Below, in pieces: positions 41,632 to 53,289 of a DNA stretch of 64,000 bases; position 1 is the first letter of the stretch; the number at the start of each line of letters is the position of its first letter. The DNA comes from Branchiostoma floridae. Its lineage: Eukaryota; Chordata; Leptocardii; Amphioxiformes; Branchiostomatidae. The position numbers and the translations under genes were made by a program. The notes under the pieces were generated by a model that was given only the letters and a program-made list of their open reading frames with translations, did not search any database and had not been told where the DNA came from. The stretch is from assembly GCF_000003815.2 (NCBI RefSeq), contig NC_049984.1, positions 18,460,573 through 18,524,572 of the forward strand. Direction: 5' to 3'.

Positions 41632-42130
41632 AGTGATATTTTTTCTGCGGAAATGCTTTTTAGTACACGCAGTTTTCTTTCATACATGTTTGAAACTCAG
41701 TCTTAAAATTCTTTTATTTCGATATACGTCGCACTGTGGATATACGTATACAACAAATGCTTATGGGTAGGCACAGAACGCCTGCTCTAAACAAACGTCC
41801 ACCAGGTCATCACATTTTATCATATATCAGTCACGTCAACGCCTAGACGTCATCAACAATAGACTTTTACGGAAAATTAAACTTGAGATTATGATTTTTC
41901 GATGTAGAATGCTTGTTTTTTTAATTTTGAGCCGAAAGGAGGGGCCTAAAACAGTACAGTGAAGGGTTTCACAACACCTGTTTCGTTGCTACCTTACATT
42001 TGTTTGTGGGGGGTTGGGGCAGATCACTACACACGAGCATCCCGCGAAGTAAGCGGGTCACTCGAGGGCGACCTGTACCCCCTAAAAAATTCTTCTAGCA
42101 ACTGAGCTAGGAGCCGGTCGTCACTCCGGC

Positions 42131-42161
<31 letters not shown>

Positions 42162-45114
42162 ATGAAGCAATCGCGGTCGTGAAAATGAATAGGTACTTGT
42201 ACAAGTCTACAACGTGTGTGGTTTGCAATATGTTCCACGTACCAGCACTGACGGACATTATTTCCGCTTTTAAACAAGCCAGATTGTTTACTATCATATC
42301 TTCGTTTATTCTACCTGTCATGATCTAATATTAGATGAAGCAGAATGTACAATTTCACATTTTCAGTCATGGTGGCTACAAAGATATGGGCTCATTAACA
42401 TAATTTATGCATGGTTTAGTCATAGCCCTGGGTGAAAGAAAATGTCTTTACGATTATGTGCAGGACATTTTACATTCAGGAACCGCAGTATGTGCGTCCT
42501 ACTAATTTATTTCTATCTTAGGCCATATCAATACAATTTCTTGCTTCTCGGATAATCGTTTTCTGATTTGAAAGAAAATATCTACTGATGTGGGAACATC
42601 CCCTCTACTCTTTGGGCTCCAGGAATCAGTTTTGAGTCCACTGATCTTGCTTTTTTTTTGGTCAGGGCACTCATCTACCCTAAAATGCTTACCTTTAGGC
42701 ACCAATTATTTTCGTCTACGTGAAGGAGACACTGTATCGGATGTCTGTCAGCACAGCAAATTTCCAACCTAAATGCTGTTTCATTAAAATCTTGTTCCAA
42801 CACCTTCATGTATTTTAATTTTCTGATAACAGTATAATGTAGACTCAATTCACCTGCTGCAATGATCTTCTGTAAAATCCAGGAAAAAAAAGGAGAAAAC
42901 ACCATATCATCAGATTATCATCAGAGACATTTCATACAGTTTAAACTATTTTATTGATTATTTTATGGAGACACTTTTGAGTGAGGCAGGAGCAGCAATG
43001 CTAGACAGCAGTACATTTCAGCACAAATCAAGCTTCATTAAATGGACGGTTAACAACTTGTACATTTGGTTAAGCCTTCAAGAGCTGTTACACTGGCATA
43101 ATTTTTGCAAATTTCTTGTTTTGTAAAGTTGTAACTTTCCATAAAACACAACAAAATGCAGTAGGGACTTCCTAAAATGTTTGAGGTCAATTGTTTTTAG
43201 CTCAGTTAAGTTTGTGTATTGCTGGCTCCTTGAGTTTGATTATATGCATTTTCTTCATATCTCGCAGAATAGTTTTATACCATACATTTTGCAAAGTAGT
43301 TTTATACCATAAAACAGTAGTTTTGAACACCAAAAAGGCCAAATTCACCCCACCGAGGAACATGCACAATCATGTGTGTTCAAGAAAACAGAACAACCAG
43401 CACACCATATCCCTGCTCATTCACAAAATGAGATAAGACGAAAACTGACGGATAGCCTACCATAACATTTGTTTGGCTTACAGATGGTATCATCCATTGA
43501 GTAATTGCTATTTGGCATATCTTATTACCTGGATGTCTAACCTTCATCAAAGATTTCATCCATATCAGCAAATAAGTCTGGCCTGAAGTGGGGTAAAAAC
43601 AACTTGGGAGTGTTTTGGGCTAAATAATCCTAATCTCTTGTGTTAGACAATGACTAAGACAGGCCTGACAATACAAACATCTTCTTCCAGCATTTTTATA
43701 TCCTGGATTGTTTCCGTAAAGTAGGAGAAGTCATACAAGTAACAGAGAAAATACAATTATTAAAGACAGTCACAGTGTGATACAACCTGTAACATATTAT
43801 CTTTCCCAAGATTGTATCTGCAGCTAGCTTCAATCCATACAGTAGTCCTAAAATGTTACAGAAGTACATGTATTGTGCACTGCTACAATAGTACATAGCA
43901 TTGGCATATCTAGGGTACAATTTCTTGATGCAGGAAGCAAGTACATTTTCAACACACTAGCCATCTGAACTATCACCTTTGTACTTACAGAATTGAAAAA
44001 CATAATGTTCACTTTTTTTAACAGTACCCTGTTATATAAAGTTGCGTTTCTATCATTTTGCACCAACTGTACATTGCTCTATTACAGGTACATGTACAAG
44101 CCTGAACTCAGAGCGCCTGCTATGTTATAATCAATGCTTCAGGTGTATTTACATGTGTAGGAGCAATGCAGAGGAGTCTGGGGTGACCTGACGGGGTGAA
44201 GGTCAGCATAGTTCATTCTTCAACAAAGTGCTGACATACACAAAGATGTGTCCTGGCTAGGGCTGGGTATCGGTACAGCGTACCGGTACAAAACCGGTTT
44301 TTCTTATTGGACCGGTCCAGAAAAACCGGACCTGAAAAAATTAGGTGGACCGGATGTTGGACCGATTAGAAAATTAACAGATTATTATATGGGAATTCAC
44401 ACGTTTTGACGCTTGCAGGTGGAAGAAAATAACAAGAGTGAAGTAGTGTAGAGTTTATAGTAATTTCTACCAAGTTTTACAGCCAATCGTACAGGTGCAG
44501 TTAGCGTTGTAGGATTTTAAAACGCCAGTGTAAGTCTAATACTCCACCAAACAGATTTCTTGGTAGTGAAATAGACCATTGGTATGAGTCATACTGCATC
44601 AGGTCCAGGTTCAGGTCCGGACCTGGACCTGATCCTTTGGACCTGAACCGGACCTGGACCTGAATTTTCTGTACCGGTACCCAGCCCTAGTCCTGGCATT
44701 GTTTCACAATAGACTTCTCCTTCTGTGGCAAGGATGGAAGGCAACACTTTGTCTTCTGTTTTGAACAGCTAACTGGTTATTGAAATATTTGAAAGCATTA
44801 TTTAAAGTTTGCCAAAATTTCTCTCCCGAAATACAATACTGTCACCAAACCGGAATGCCCTAAACCAATCGACCAATTTAGATTGACATGACTTTAAAAG
44901 AATTTCTTTCTGCTGCAAACTATTGCAGGGACCTGTTGTCATCAAACACAGTGGGAGTCTTTCTTTGATCTTTTCAAACAGTAGAATGGTATAAGTGTGA
45001 CATGTCATTTATGAGGCCACCATGTGCCTGCAAAGTTGGTGTGTTAACCAATTCAGATTCAGTTCACAGTATGTCAGCTCTCCAAGAAGATGAGCTACCC
45101 TATGACCCTTGACC
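41632..45114. other. Spacer and EIF2S2 3' flank
   Basis: About 3.5 kb without a gene I can support. It probably contains the EIF2S2 3' UTR (minus strand); TTTATT at 42950-42955 is a possible but distant polyadenylation signal. A hAT-like element occupies 44258-44689. Open frames around 42500-42905 on the minus strand match nothing I recognise and lack splice or codon support. Confidence 0.5.
44258..44689. mobile_element. hAT-like inverted-repeat element, complete with 8-bp target duplication
   Basis: 432 bp from TAGGGCTGGGTATCGGTAC to GTACCGGTACCCAGCCCTA, flanked on both sides by GTCCTGGC (44250-44257 and 44690-44697). An exact 8-bp duplication with short terminal inverted repeats is the hallmark of hAT transposons. 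No transposase frame, so non-autonomous. The interior has repeated GGACCTGGACCTGA-type blocks. Confidence 0.88.
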
Positions 45115-48100
45115 TCACGTGGCCTTTGCCCTGAGGGCAGCCCTCTTGCCGGTGACGGCCTGGAAGCCGGACTTGATGCTAGCTACGGAGCAGCGCGAGT
45201 GGCAGGTCTCACACTGCAGGAAATAAAGCCGGGTGTCCTTCTGGAGGATGGTCTCAGGAGATCTACAGGTGTGGCACGTCACGTATTCCTCTGTGGGCAC
45301 AGAAAGGTGATGGTTACACATCGTATCCTATTCTCTCATATCCACTTATTCATAATCTGTCAGACTAACGTCACATTTCCAAACCGGTGGTCCAGCCGGG
45401 CAGTTTGTGGAAACAAAAAAAATAGAAATGAATACACAAATAATGCCCATGACAACTCTCTCTATGTCTTGTGTAGTTTAGTGTCTTTTATATCATACTT
45501 TTCTTTCCCGAAAGCTGCCCAGCATTTGGAAATATGACCTAGGCCTTACATGTTAGGCTAAACAATGCTCACATAACAAAACTGTAATACAAGCAAGACA
45601 CAATCATACTACATGTCTAAAAGGCACAAAGTGACTGGTGGGTCTCCCATGTAAGTTTCCCTATGACAATAAAAGGGGGACTTACTGATGTATCTCCTGA
45701 GTACGTTTTCGATCTGCTTCTGCTGGAAGCGACCCTTGATGATCAGCTGGTTATTGCCATCCACGGAACCACTGCAAATAAAACAACACTTCAACATGTG
45801 GCTGTCCAACAGCATCAAAAGATTCAAATGTTCATCTACATGTACATTTGTAACTCCTATTTTCTCACCCAGTATTCATACATGTTTAAATTACCCGAAA
45901 CCTAGAGTGGATTTTGAACTTCAATTTCATGATGACCGAAGTGAAAACAGTCCCATGTCTTACCTTGTCCCCAGCTCAGCCAATAAGAAGGCCAGCAGAT
46001 GTTTGGGCTGTCGATGTAACCTGACAAAAAATCGGAGAGGAAAAATGGTTGAAAACACTACAAAGGTGACAATCAAAACAAGCCAACAAAAATTTCCAAC
46101 TCATGCAACTGACTGAAGACTAAAAGATTTTCACACCTTAGTTTTTACAAAGATGTAAACAATCAAATTTTTCAAATACAGAAAGATACATGGACTTGAT
46201 AGAAAATCATTTGTTCCACTCACAATTTGCAAATTTCAGCAAAATTGACAAAAGAGGTTTTCTTGGTGCCCACTCTGACGACTTGTGGCGGCCTCATGAC
46301 AAACCGCCTCTTCTCGCCGGCCACCATGTCCGGGTTCTTTTCCCGCATGATGTCGAACACCCGCGACAGGAGCTGGAGAACGGAGGGCAAGGATACAAGA
46401 TGACTTCATTGGTTTTCACAGTCTTTTGTTGAATCAAAACTGAATGAAGAAACAATGTGAATAATTTGACAAGTGATGCCGTTTGACAAAGCTGTGGTAA
46501 CTGACCTCATCATAGGTATAGTCTCTCTCCGAGCCAAGCCATGAAGGACCCCCCAGGGAGCCAATTTTGGGTGCTTCATCATCTGTAAAACAAGAACAAT
46601 ATTCCTGTTGGCACAGCAGTTTAAACAAGCCAATGCTACTGTTTTGTTTACAGACATAGGAAAAATATGTTTTGCACACATACAACACAGAAACATACAT
46701 TGTATGACACATATAGAAGACAGATATAGTACATACACAAGACACACACATCTCTTTTGAAAAATTTGAGTTCATTAAAATGTTGAGGAGAAAATGAGAG
46801 ACTAAGTTCTCACCAAAGGAAGACAGCAGAGAATTGGCCAGTCACACAGAAGAAAGAAACAGGACAGAGACAGGACAGAAACAGAGGTGAAAAAATCCCT
46901 TGAAAACATATTTTGAGGAAATACTTAGGCCTAGGAAAAAAAATGTTGTGTTTCCTGTTTCAGTCCTGAAAAAATTAGGGTCGGTAGGTAGGGATTATCT
47001 TTTTTTTTTCTTTTTTTTTTTTAGGCTGTCCAAAATTCTAGTGATACATATTTACAATACAGTTGAACAAAGTAGACTGAAATGTATGATTACACTTGTC
47101 TTTCAATGTCAAACTTTAATTTTGTGCATGATAGATACATTTATCCTTCATTAGATGGGACAAGCAGTGTTTTACTTCAATAGGAAGCAGGCTAAATAAA
47201 AATTCTAACTGGAAGCTATGTGACTCCACTGCCCACCCAAAAAAAAAGTCTAGGGTCGGCAGGTTTTTTTAGGGTAGGTAGGGAAACAGGAAACACAACA
47301 TTTTTTTTCCTAGGCCTTATTGCCATAGTCAGAAGCTCGGGAAGCATTATATAGATCAACTAGAGCATTTCAAGTAATCAGAATTTGGGATTTGATTTAC
47401 CACCAATCGATTCAATGAATAATACTGTTTCCCTACAATATAGAAATTTGTTTTCCATTAGAGACAACTGAATCGGTGAAGTCTCTTATCTGTTTCAAAG
47501 ACAGAAGACGAAAGATGACAAAGACAGTAAGTTAGAGGTAACATAAAAAAAGACAGACACTTGGGAAGGTGCTACCTTCATCTTCCTTGTCATCATCTAT
47601 AACGTCAGCCATCTTCTTTTTCTTTTTCTTTTTAAGTTTGGTTAAGTCCAGATCGAGGTCATCGTCCAATCCCTGGGCGTCATCTCCTGCGCCCGTGTCC
47701 TCAAACGACACGCCCTTCTCCTCGGAATCCAGCTTGTTGTCCTTCTCCTAGTCAAAACGAACAAACATCTATGATTAATGACATCAGGTTGCTAGGTCTT
47801 GTAAAAAAAACATCTATAATTTTAAGTTCGGTAGGCAAAAATGAGTTGAGACACGTAAAAACTATCTAGGGCATGTTGGAGTACAAGAAAACCCAAATGT
47901 TTATTCAGACAAGTACCGTTTCATGTAATTCAGTCAAAAGACTCTTCCATACCTATGTCTTTGCATGCTCCCTAACTATTAGGCAATGATCTACAATACT
48001 TACCGGTAGAGCTTCGTCAAGATCTGCTAGGTCAAAAATCTTCTTCTTCTTTTTCTTCTTCTTTTTCAAACCCAAGTCCAGAGAAGCCAAGTCTGCAATT

Positions 48101-51100
48101 AAGAATATAGATAGACGTCAGTAACACATTTAAGGTTAACACTTTGATTTGAATGACAACAGAGCACACAGTATCTTCACTTGTAACTTCAATGTGGAAA
48201 GGCACTACAATTTTGAAATTTTAACTTCATACCACATACCAATGGTTCCATCTGTCAATCAAATTGGCTTCTTTCTTCTGAACCATCACACCTTCTTTAC
48301 TGAATACAATACTGTTGATTCTAACATTTTTCAAATTGCCCTGTTGTTTCCCAAATTCTAGGTAGCCAGTATTTTCAGTTCTAATTTTAACCATTTTCAA
48401 CTTCAGCTGTAACCAACACAAGTGGATGCAACCTTAGTAAGAGCATTGTTAACACAATTTTTAACCTACTTTTCACGATATATTCAACAGAAGAAAGAAA
48501 GAATCTGATTTAAAACACAATGTTCATTTTCAGTAATGCGCTGATGCAACATTGGCAGACCGTTGCAGCAGCATTGTGATTCACTGGTACCAATGGCAAA
48601 TCATCATGCGATAAAGATGGGTGTTGCAACATCTTGTGTACAATGTAAGCTGTCCAATTATTGGCTCCTGTACTACTTACAGTTACATGTACAGGTAAGA
48701 ATGTGGGAATCCTGTGTGATATTAGAAGATATTTGTACAGAGAAGCCAGAGAAACAGAGAGCATGACTAGATGAAAGGAAAAGCAATGCAAGATGAGAGG
48801 GTAATTTCCATGTGATCACATGTAGTATGAATGGGCTCAAAAACAAGGGAAAAAGTCTGAAGAACAACAAAGCCTCTCTTTTTCATCTGCTCCCAAAATC
48901 CATTCTTAACTCCCTTTTTGTACTGTGCTGTCCTACTCTCAGTTTGCCTCTTGAAAAGAGATGACAAGCAAATAATAGCTAGTGGATTTACAGCTGGTGG
49001 ATTTTATTTGTTTACTAATTTGCAAAAGCTGTTGGACAACAGAGGATGTTTTGTGACCCTAACAAGATGTGTTTCAGTGATGTATCTTTCCTGGCCTATG
49101 CCTTTAGCATGGAGCACTTATGCTTAAACTAAACCTGGTCACCACTGTCTCCCAGGGCAGCAGACTGGGTTTCCTCTGCCACTGTTAGCTTCTCTCTCTA
49201 TCAGTCTATGTGGTCACTTTAGCACACCTGTGTCTGTGATTTTACATGCCTGAAACTTGTAACTCTGTTTCAAACAGATAAAATCATTGGGGCGGACTAA
49301 GCTGACCACACAGGATCAGTTGAAGCTAACAGTGGCAAAGGAAACTCAGGCTCCAACCCTGGAAGAGAGTAGTACCAGGTCAGCCCAAACGGGAAAGCTC
49401 ACCATCCTCATCTTCAGGCAAGGCGAAGGTGACGCGGCGACTTTTCCTGCCTGAAAAGTAAAGGTGCTAGGTAGCACTATGACTGCGGACTACCCAGCAT
49501 GCACTGCAGACTATAACTTAGTGATGTGCTTTGAAAAACTCAGACTTTGACAGTATTGATAACTAAAACTTCTTTTCTAATAGAGAAATATCTGGAACAG
49601 CCTACAACTTTGACACTACATACAGTTGAAAAAAGTGTGGTTGTTTTAAGCATTGACCCAAAGTTTCACTGAAACCATGGTATAACAGATCCAACTGCTT
49701 AATCATCATTTTAAAAGTGTAGGTACCAGGACTTGAATTTGTGAGCAACTTGATAAAAAGCCAGTTCTAACTCAGTACAATGAGAAAACAGTGGCTGTTA
49801 ACATTCAGCAAGTGTTTACTTATGTGGCTGAAAACATGATACAAGTGGTTGCAGTAATGTATTTATATCCTTCTGAATGATATAGGGAGTAAACAAAGTG
49901 AAAAGATGATGCAACATGGATAGGGGTCAGGGGTCAGAAAAGCGTTGGCAGTGAGTAACCAATCCATAACACAAATTTACCCACAAAGGAGATAGACAAA
50001 GAGTGGCATAAAGGAGTTAAACTGTTTGGGATTCAATTTTCCTTCTTCCACCTGAAAACGGGGTAAAAAAGTCATCCTGAGAGGCGACACCAGGAAAACT
50101 ACTTCCCAGAAACAGTGTTGCGATTTCTGAAACAGCATATTTTTGCATTCGGACAGACGACTCCTATGTGACTATGTCAGTTCTAGACTACTCCTGCCTT
50201 CCAAAAATCCAAACCTTGCGGTGGGCTTTTTTGCTGATTCTGAACTGGAAACCATTTACTGTACATCATGTAGAGCCTGTTCTGTATAGGGATCAACCAA
50301 AAATAAACTTGACAGTAGAGTAGAGGTTACAGATCTGGCCATGTAGCCAACATGCAGAAGTTTAAAATTAAGACTTTTATTTTAAGAGGACCTCACCATC
50401 AATAACCTCAGATTTCTCGTCATCACCATCTTCATCCTTCTCCTTGTCCTTCATTGGCTCCTCTGTCTTCTCATTCTCCTCCTGATCGTTGGTACCTTCT
50501 CCCGGCGCTGCGTCCGGGTCAAAGAACGGAACCTTCTTCTTTTTCTTCTTCTTCTTCAAGGACAAGTCAAATATCTCATTCTGTAGAACAGATAATGCAA
50601 GATGTAACGTCAATGCTGGTGGTCAATATGACATGGACTACAAATGTACAAGAGCTATAGCAGGTAAAATTCTTGTAGGGTTCCACTTTTGCAAGTCTTC
50701 TACTATGTCTTGAAGTCCTGTCAAACTTAGGAAGGTCCCTTTTACCCTTCAAGGAGAAACTGGTCTCCACCTGGAAATAATAGGCATGCTAACTGAACAC
50801 CATCTGTCTTATCCTGACCTTAATTCACCCCGCCCTGAAGCAGCTACGTGTCCCACTACCCGTATACCTTCTGGCAGCGCTTAAACAACGCGCGTAAGAA
50901 ACTTCTCTCTTTGTCTCTAACTGGCTTCTTCGTAAATTTAGAAGTTGGGAAGATAACAAGGTCTTTATCTATGCTAAGAAAATCGCCAGGAAACAAAATT
51001 TTATAGAGGGATAAGAAGGTACAACTTAAAAAGACGGGCATATAGTGATATACGTTGAAATTATGTTTTTTCAGGCGCCTGTTAAAATCTGTAGGTATTG

Positions 51101-51323
51101 TGGCTACAGCCAGTGATCATCTAGATAAACAATAGGAAGACACAGTTATACTGGATCAACGTTAGTGACTACAGAACACTTGTAAAGACAACTACATCCT
51201 CACAGCTGCACATGACGAAATATCCCATGGCCACACACACGTTTCCGCCATGTTGTGCCTTTTCACCCAACACGCACGGATTCAACACTCAACCACACGA
51301 CTTACCGCGTCTTCCTCTGCCAT
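45115..51323 (-). CDS. EIF2S2: EIF2S2, translation initiation factor eIF2 beta
   Basis: Beta subunit of eIF2, the GTPase complex that brings Met-tRNAi to the 40S ribosome; beta contacts eIF5 and eIF2B. Exons 5' to 3' (minus): 51306-51323, 50397-50580, 49403-49450, 48004-48092, 47576-47747, 46506-46582, 46224-46372, 45964-46020, 45686-45771, 45115-45290; 1056 nt, 351 aa (human 333). Start MAEEDA by similarity of the next residues [11 protein letters not shown]. All three lysine K-boxes that bind eIF5/eIF2B are present (about 15-22, 93-101 and 152-158). The [19 protein letters not shown] core and [19 protein letters not shown] follow. The C2-C2 zinc finger has C299, C302, C320 and C323 within [14 protein letters not shown]. 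The C-terminus is [17 protein letters not shown]. The third exon (48 nt) is symmetric in phase and could be skipped without a frameshift. Confidence 0.97.
46925..47319. mobile_element. TTAGGCCTAGG-family palindromic element, inverted full copy
   Basis: 395 bp from TTAGGCCTAGGAAAAAAAATG to TTTTTTTTCCTAGGCCTTA. The interior matches the reverse complement of 33890-34284 over most of its length (TGATACATATTTACAATACA, CATTTATCCTTCATTAGATG). EIF2S2 intron. Confidence 0.88.
49133..49381. mobile_element. Long palindromic element beside EIF2S2 exon 3
   Basis: ACCTGGTCACCACTGTCTCC..GGGTTTCCTCTGCCACTGTTAGCTTC-type left arm faces GAAGCTAACAGTGGCAAAGG and CTACTAGGT-type right arm, giving imperfect arms of about 90 bp and a 250-bp palindrome. 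It ends about 20 bp from the donor site of the 48-nt EIF2S2 exon at 49403-49450, on the intron side. Confidence 0.75.
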
Positions 51324-51566
51324 TTTTCTAATCCTTGTCCTTCCCTGTGATCTCCTTAAACTTGTAAATGATATCGGTGTTTCTGAAAACACTTTTTAAG
51401 CGACACACACGAACGTGAATGCGACAACTGAGAACTAGAACCACTCTTGCATCAGCCACATGCGGGACGACGTGACGTCACGAAATCTCGATTACGCATG
51501 CCCAGTATGAGTCAAACCGCGGTGCACGTCGGGAGATTCTACTTATGCACCGCCTATTTTGGCGCC
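51245..51566 (-). promoter_or_regulatory. EIF2S2 5' region with YY1-, CRE- and E2F-like motifs
   Basis: CCGCCATGTT at 51245-51254 (YY1-like, minus strand; inside intron 1), TGACGTCA at 51473-51480 (perfect CRE palindrome) and TTTTGGCGCC at 51557-51566 (E2F-like). The last two lie within 250 bp upstream of the start codon. Motif matches are seen; use is inferred. Confidence 0.5.
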
Positions 51567-53289
51567 ACGAGTAGGTGATTGACAGGTCACGCCCTCGTCA
51601 CGCCCACACTGTACCTCAGCTCGAAGTAGATGCCAGGTTTTCAGTTCGTTTTTACACGGCTTTCAGTCACGTTTCAATTAAAAGATTCCCAGTGGCAGTT
51701 TGGCGATGTGACAGATGTATTATTGCTACAGATGGTGGAAAATACCTACAAAATCTTGGACAGAAACAAGCTTCATACATTATGTTTGACCTTGACTTTG
51801 TGAACTGAACAAACAATATTCCAGGGCACAGTGGCAAACTTGAAAGTACTAGCATGTTTAAGGTATGAAAAATGAAAACCACTAGATCACTGAATTAATT
51901 TTCAAGTCTTCGTCAACAAAAAAGGAGTCAAAGGATATGTACACGTTTATTGTTTTAAATGAAGGCAATTCGTACCTACAATATGAAAACATAAATGACA
52001 AAGTAACAAAGAATTTTTTCATCTGCTCCTATAGATTTACTGTTGACTATCATATTACTATATTTAATCATAAATCGTATATCATATGTATCATATGTCT
52101 TGTACCATATATACCCAACTTTGCCTAAACAGTCTGACAAAAATGGCTGTTTTATTAACTTTTTGTCACCTCATAACTTAACTGGAACATTTAGAATACA
52201 GATAAAAGGCTCAATGTTCAACAGCAAACCATTCCTGCTATATCAAATAATCTCCAAGCAGATGTTGGGGTAAAAGATTGCCTGGATTCTCTGACAGCTA
52301 TGTACACCTCTTTGTAAATGTTGTGGTGAGTAGGCATGAGTCTGAAAACCTTGCAATCTTCTGCGCAAGCATCTGCTTTGAGATACTAGTAATATTTCAG
52401 CAGTTTGTTTATCTTGTCATCAAATCTGAACAAGAAAACACTATCCTTGGTACTGAAACGGTGGTGGTCAATGTATCTACTGTTGGAAATTGTCCAAAAG
52501 CAAAATTTCCTGATACCACAGACAAAGCTCCCTCTGTATCTTTCAGTAGGACATCTAGAAAAAGCCCAAAGTTTTAAGAGGCATAGGTTTGCACTGCAGT
52601 TTTGCCCATCACCAGTAGGTGGTGTTATGGTCTCGGACCGGAGTTTCTTTTACGATTTCGGAGGTTGGCGGACAGCCTTAGGCCGAAGGGCTACAGTTCC
52701 GCTAGTAAACATAGGACGCGAAACTTAATCAATATGGTGGAAAGCCGTTTACTGCCTCTTTCCGACAAACCTATTGGTATCGTCTGTTGTCTCTTTATTT
52801 TGGGTAGAATATGTAGTAAAATTTTAATTTTGGACCCGAAAACTATAATTTTTTAACACTTTCTTGATTGAAGCTGCTTGGGAAAAACGAATTTTCCCAG
52901 GATAGCGGCCTACGTGGTAGAGAAGCTAAATTCTTCATGTTTGTGTAAAATGAAAATAAAAAAATTCCATGTGATAACTTTTTTGCAATCTCCGATGACG
53001 TCATTTCTTCGAAATCGCGTGAAAAACGATGCTATTTGGGTCATCAGGCGAAAAAACCGCATCACCGTTGCAGCGGACTAATACAAAAATGGTTTCGCTG
53101 GCCGACCAACTACTCCTCGCACAAAAACAACCCACAGGCTTTTCAGGAAATACGACAAATCTATGCTCAGCTATAACGATCACCAAGCCATAGGGAGCAA
53201 AAGTTAGGGAGACAACAGCGCACTTCCGGCCTATTACACCACCCTTCCGCCAACTCCGGTCAGAATTGAACTCCGACCCGGAACCTTAA
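51567..53289. other. EIF2S2-CNTD1 spacer
   Basis: No gene supported. It contains the upstream flank of EIF2S2 and the 3' flank of CNTD1. TTTATT at 52794-52799 is one possible CNTD1 polyadenylation signal. From about 52660 to 53270, GGAGGTTGGCGGA faces TCCGCCAACTCCGG, which may mark another decayed inverted-repeat element. Confidence 0.45.

Noticed and set aside
42502-42905. Minus-strand frames of 67 and 76 codons
   Set aside because: No recognisable domain, no joining splice sites, adjacent to an unbroken spacer.
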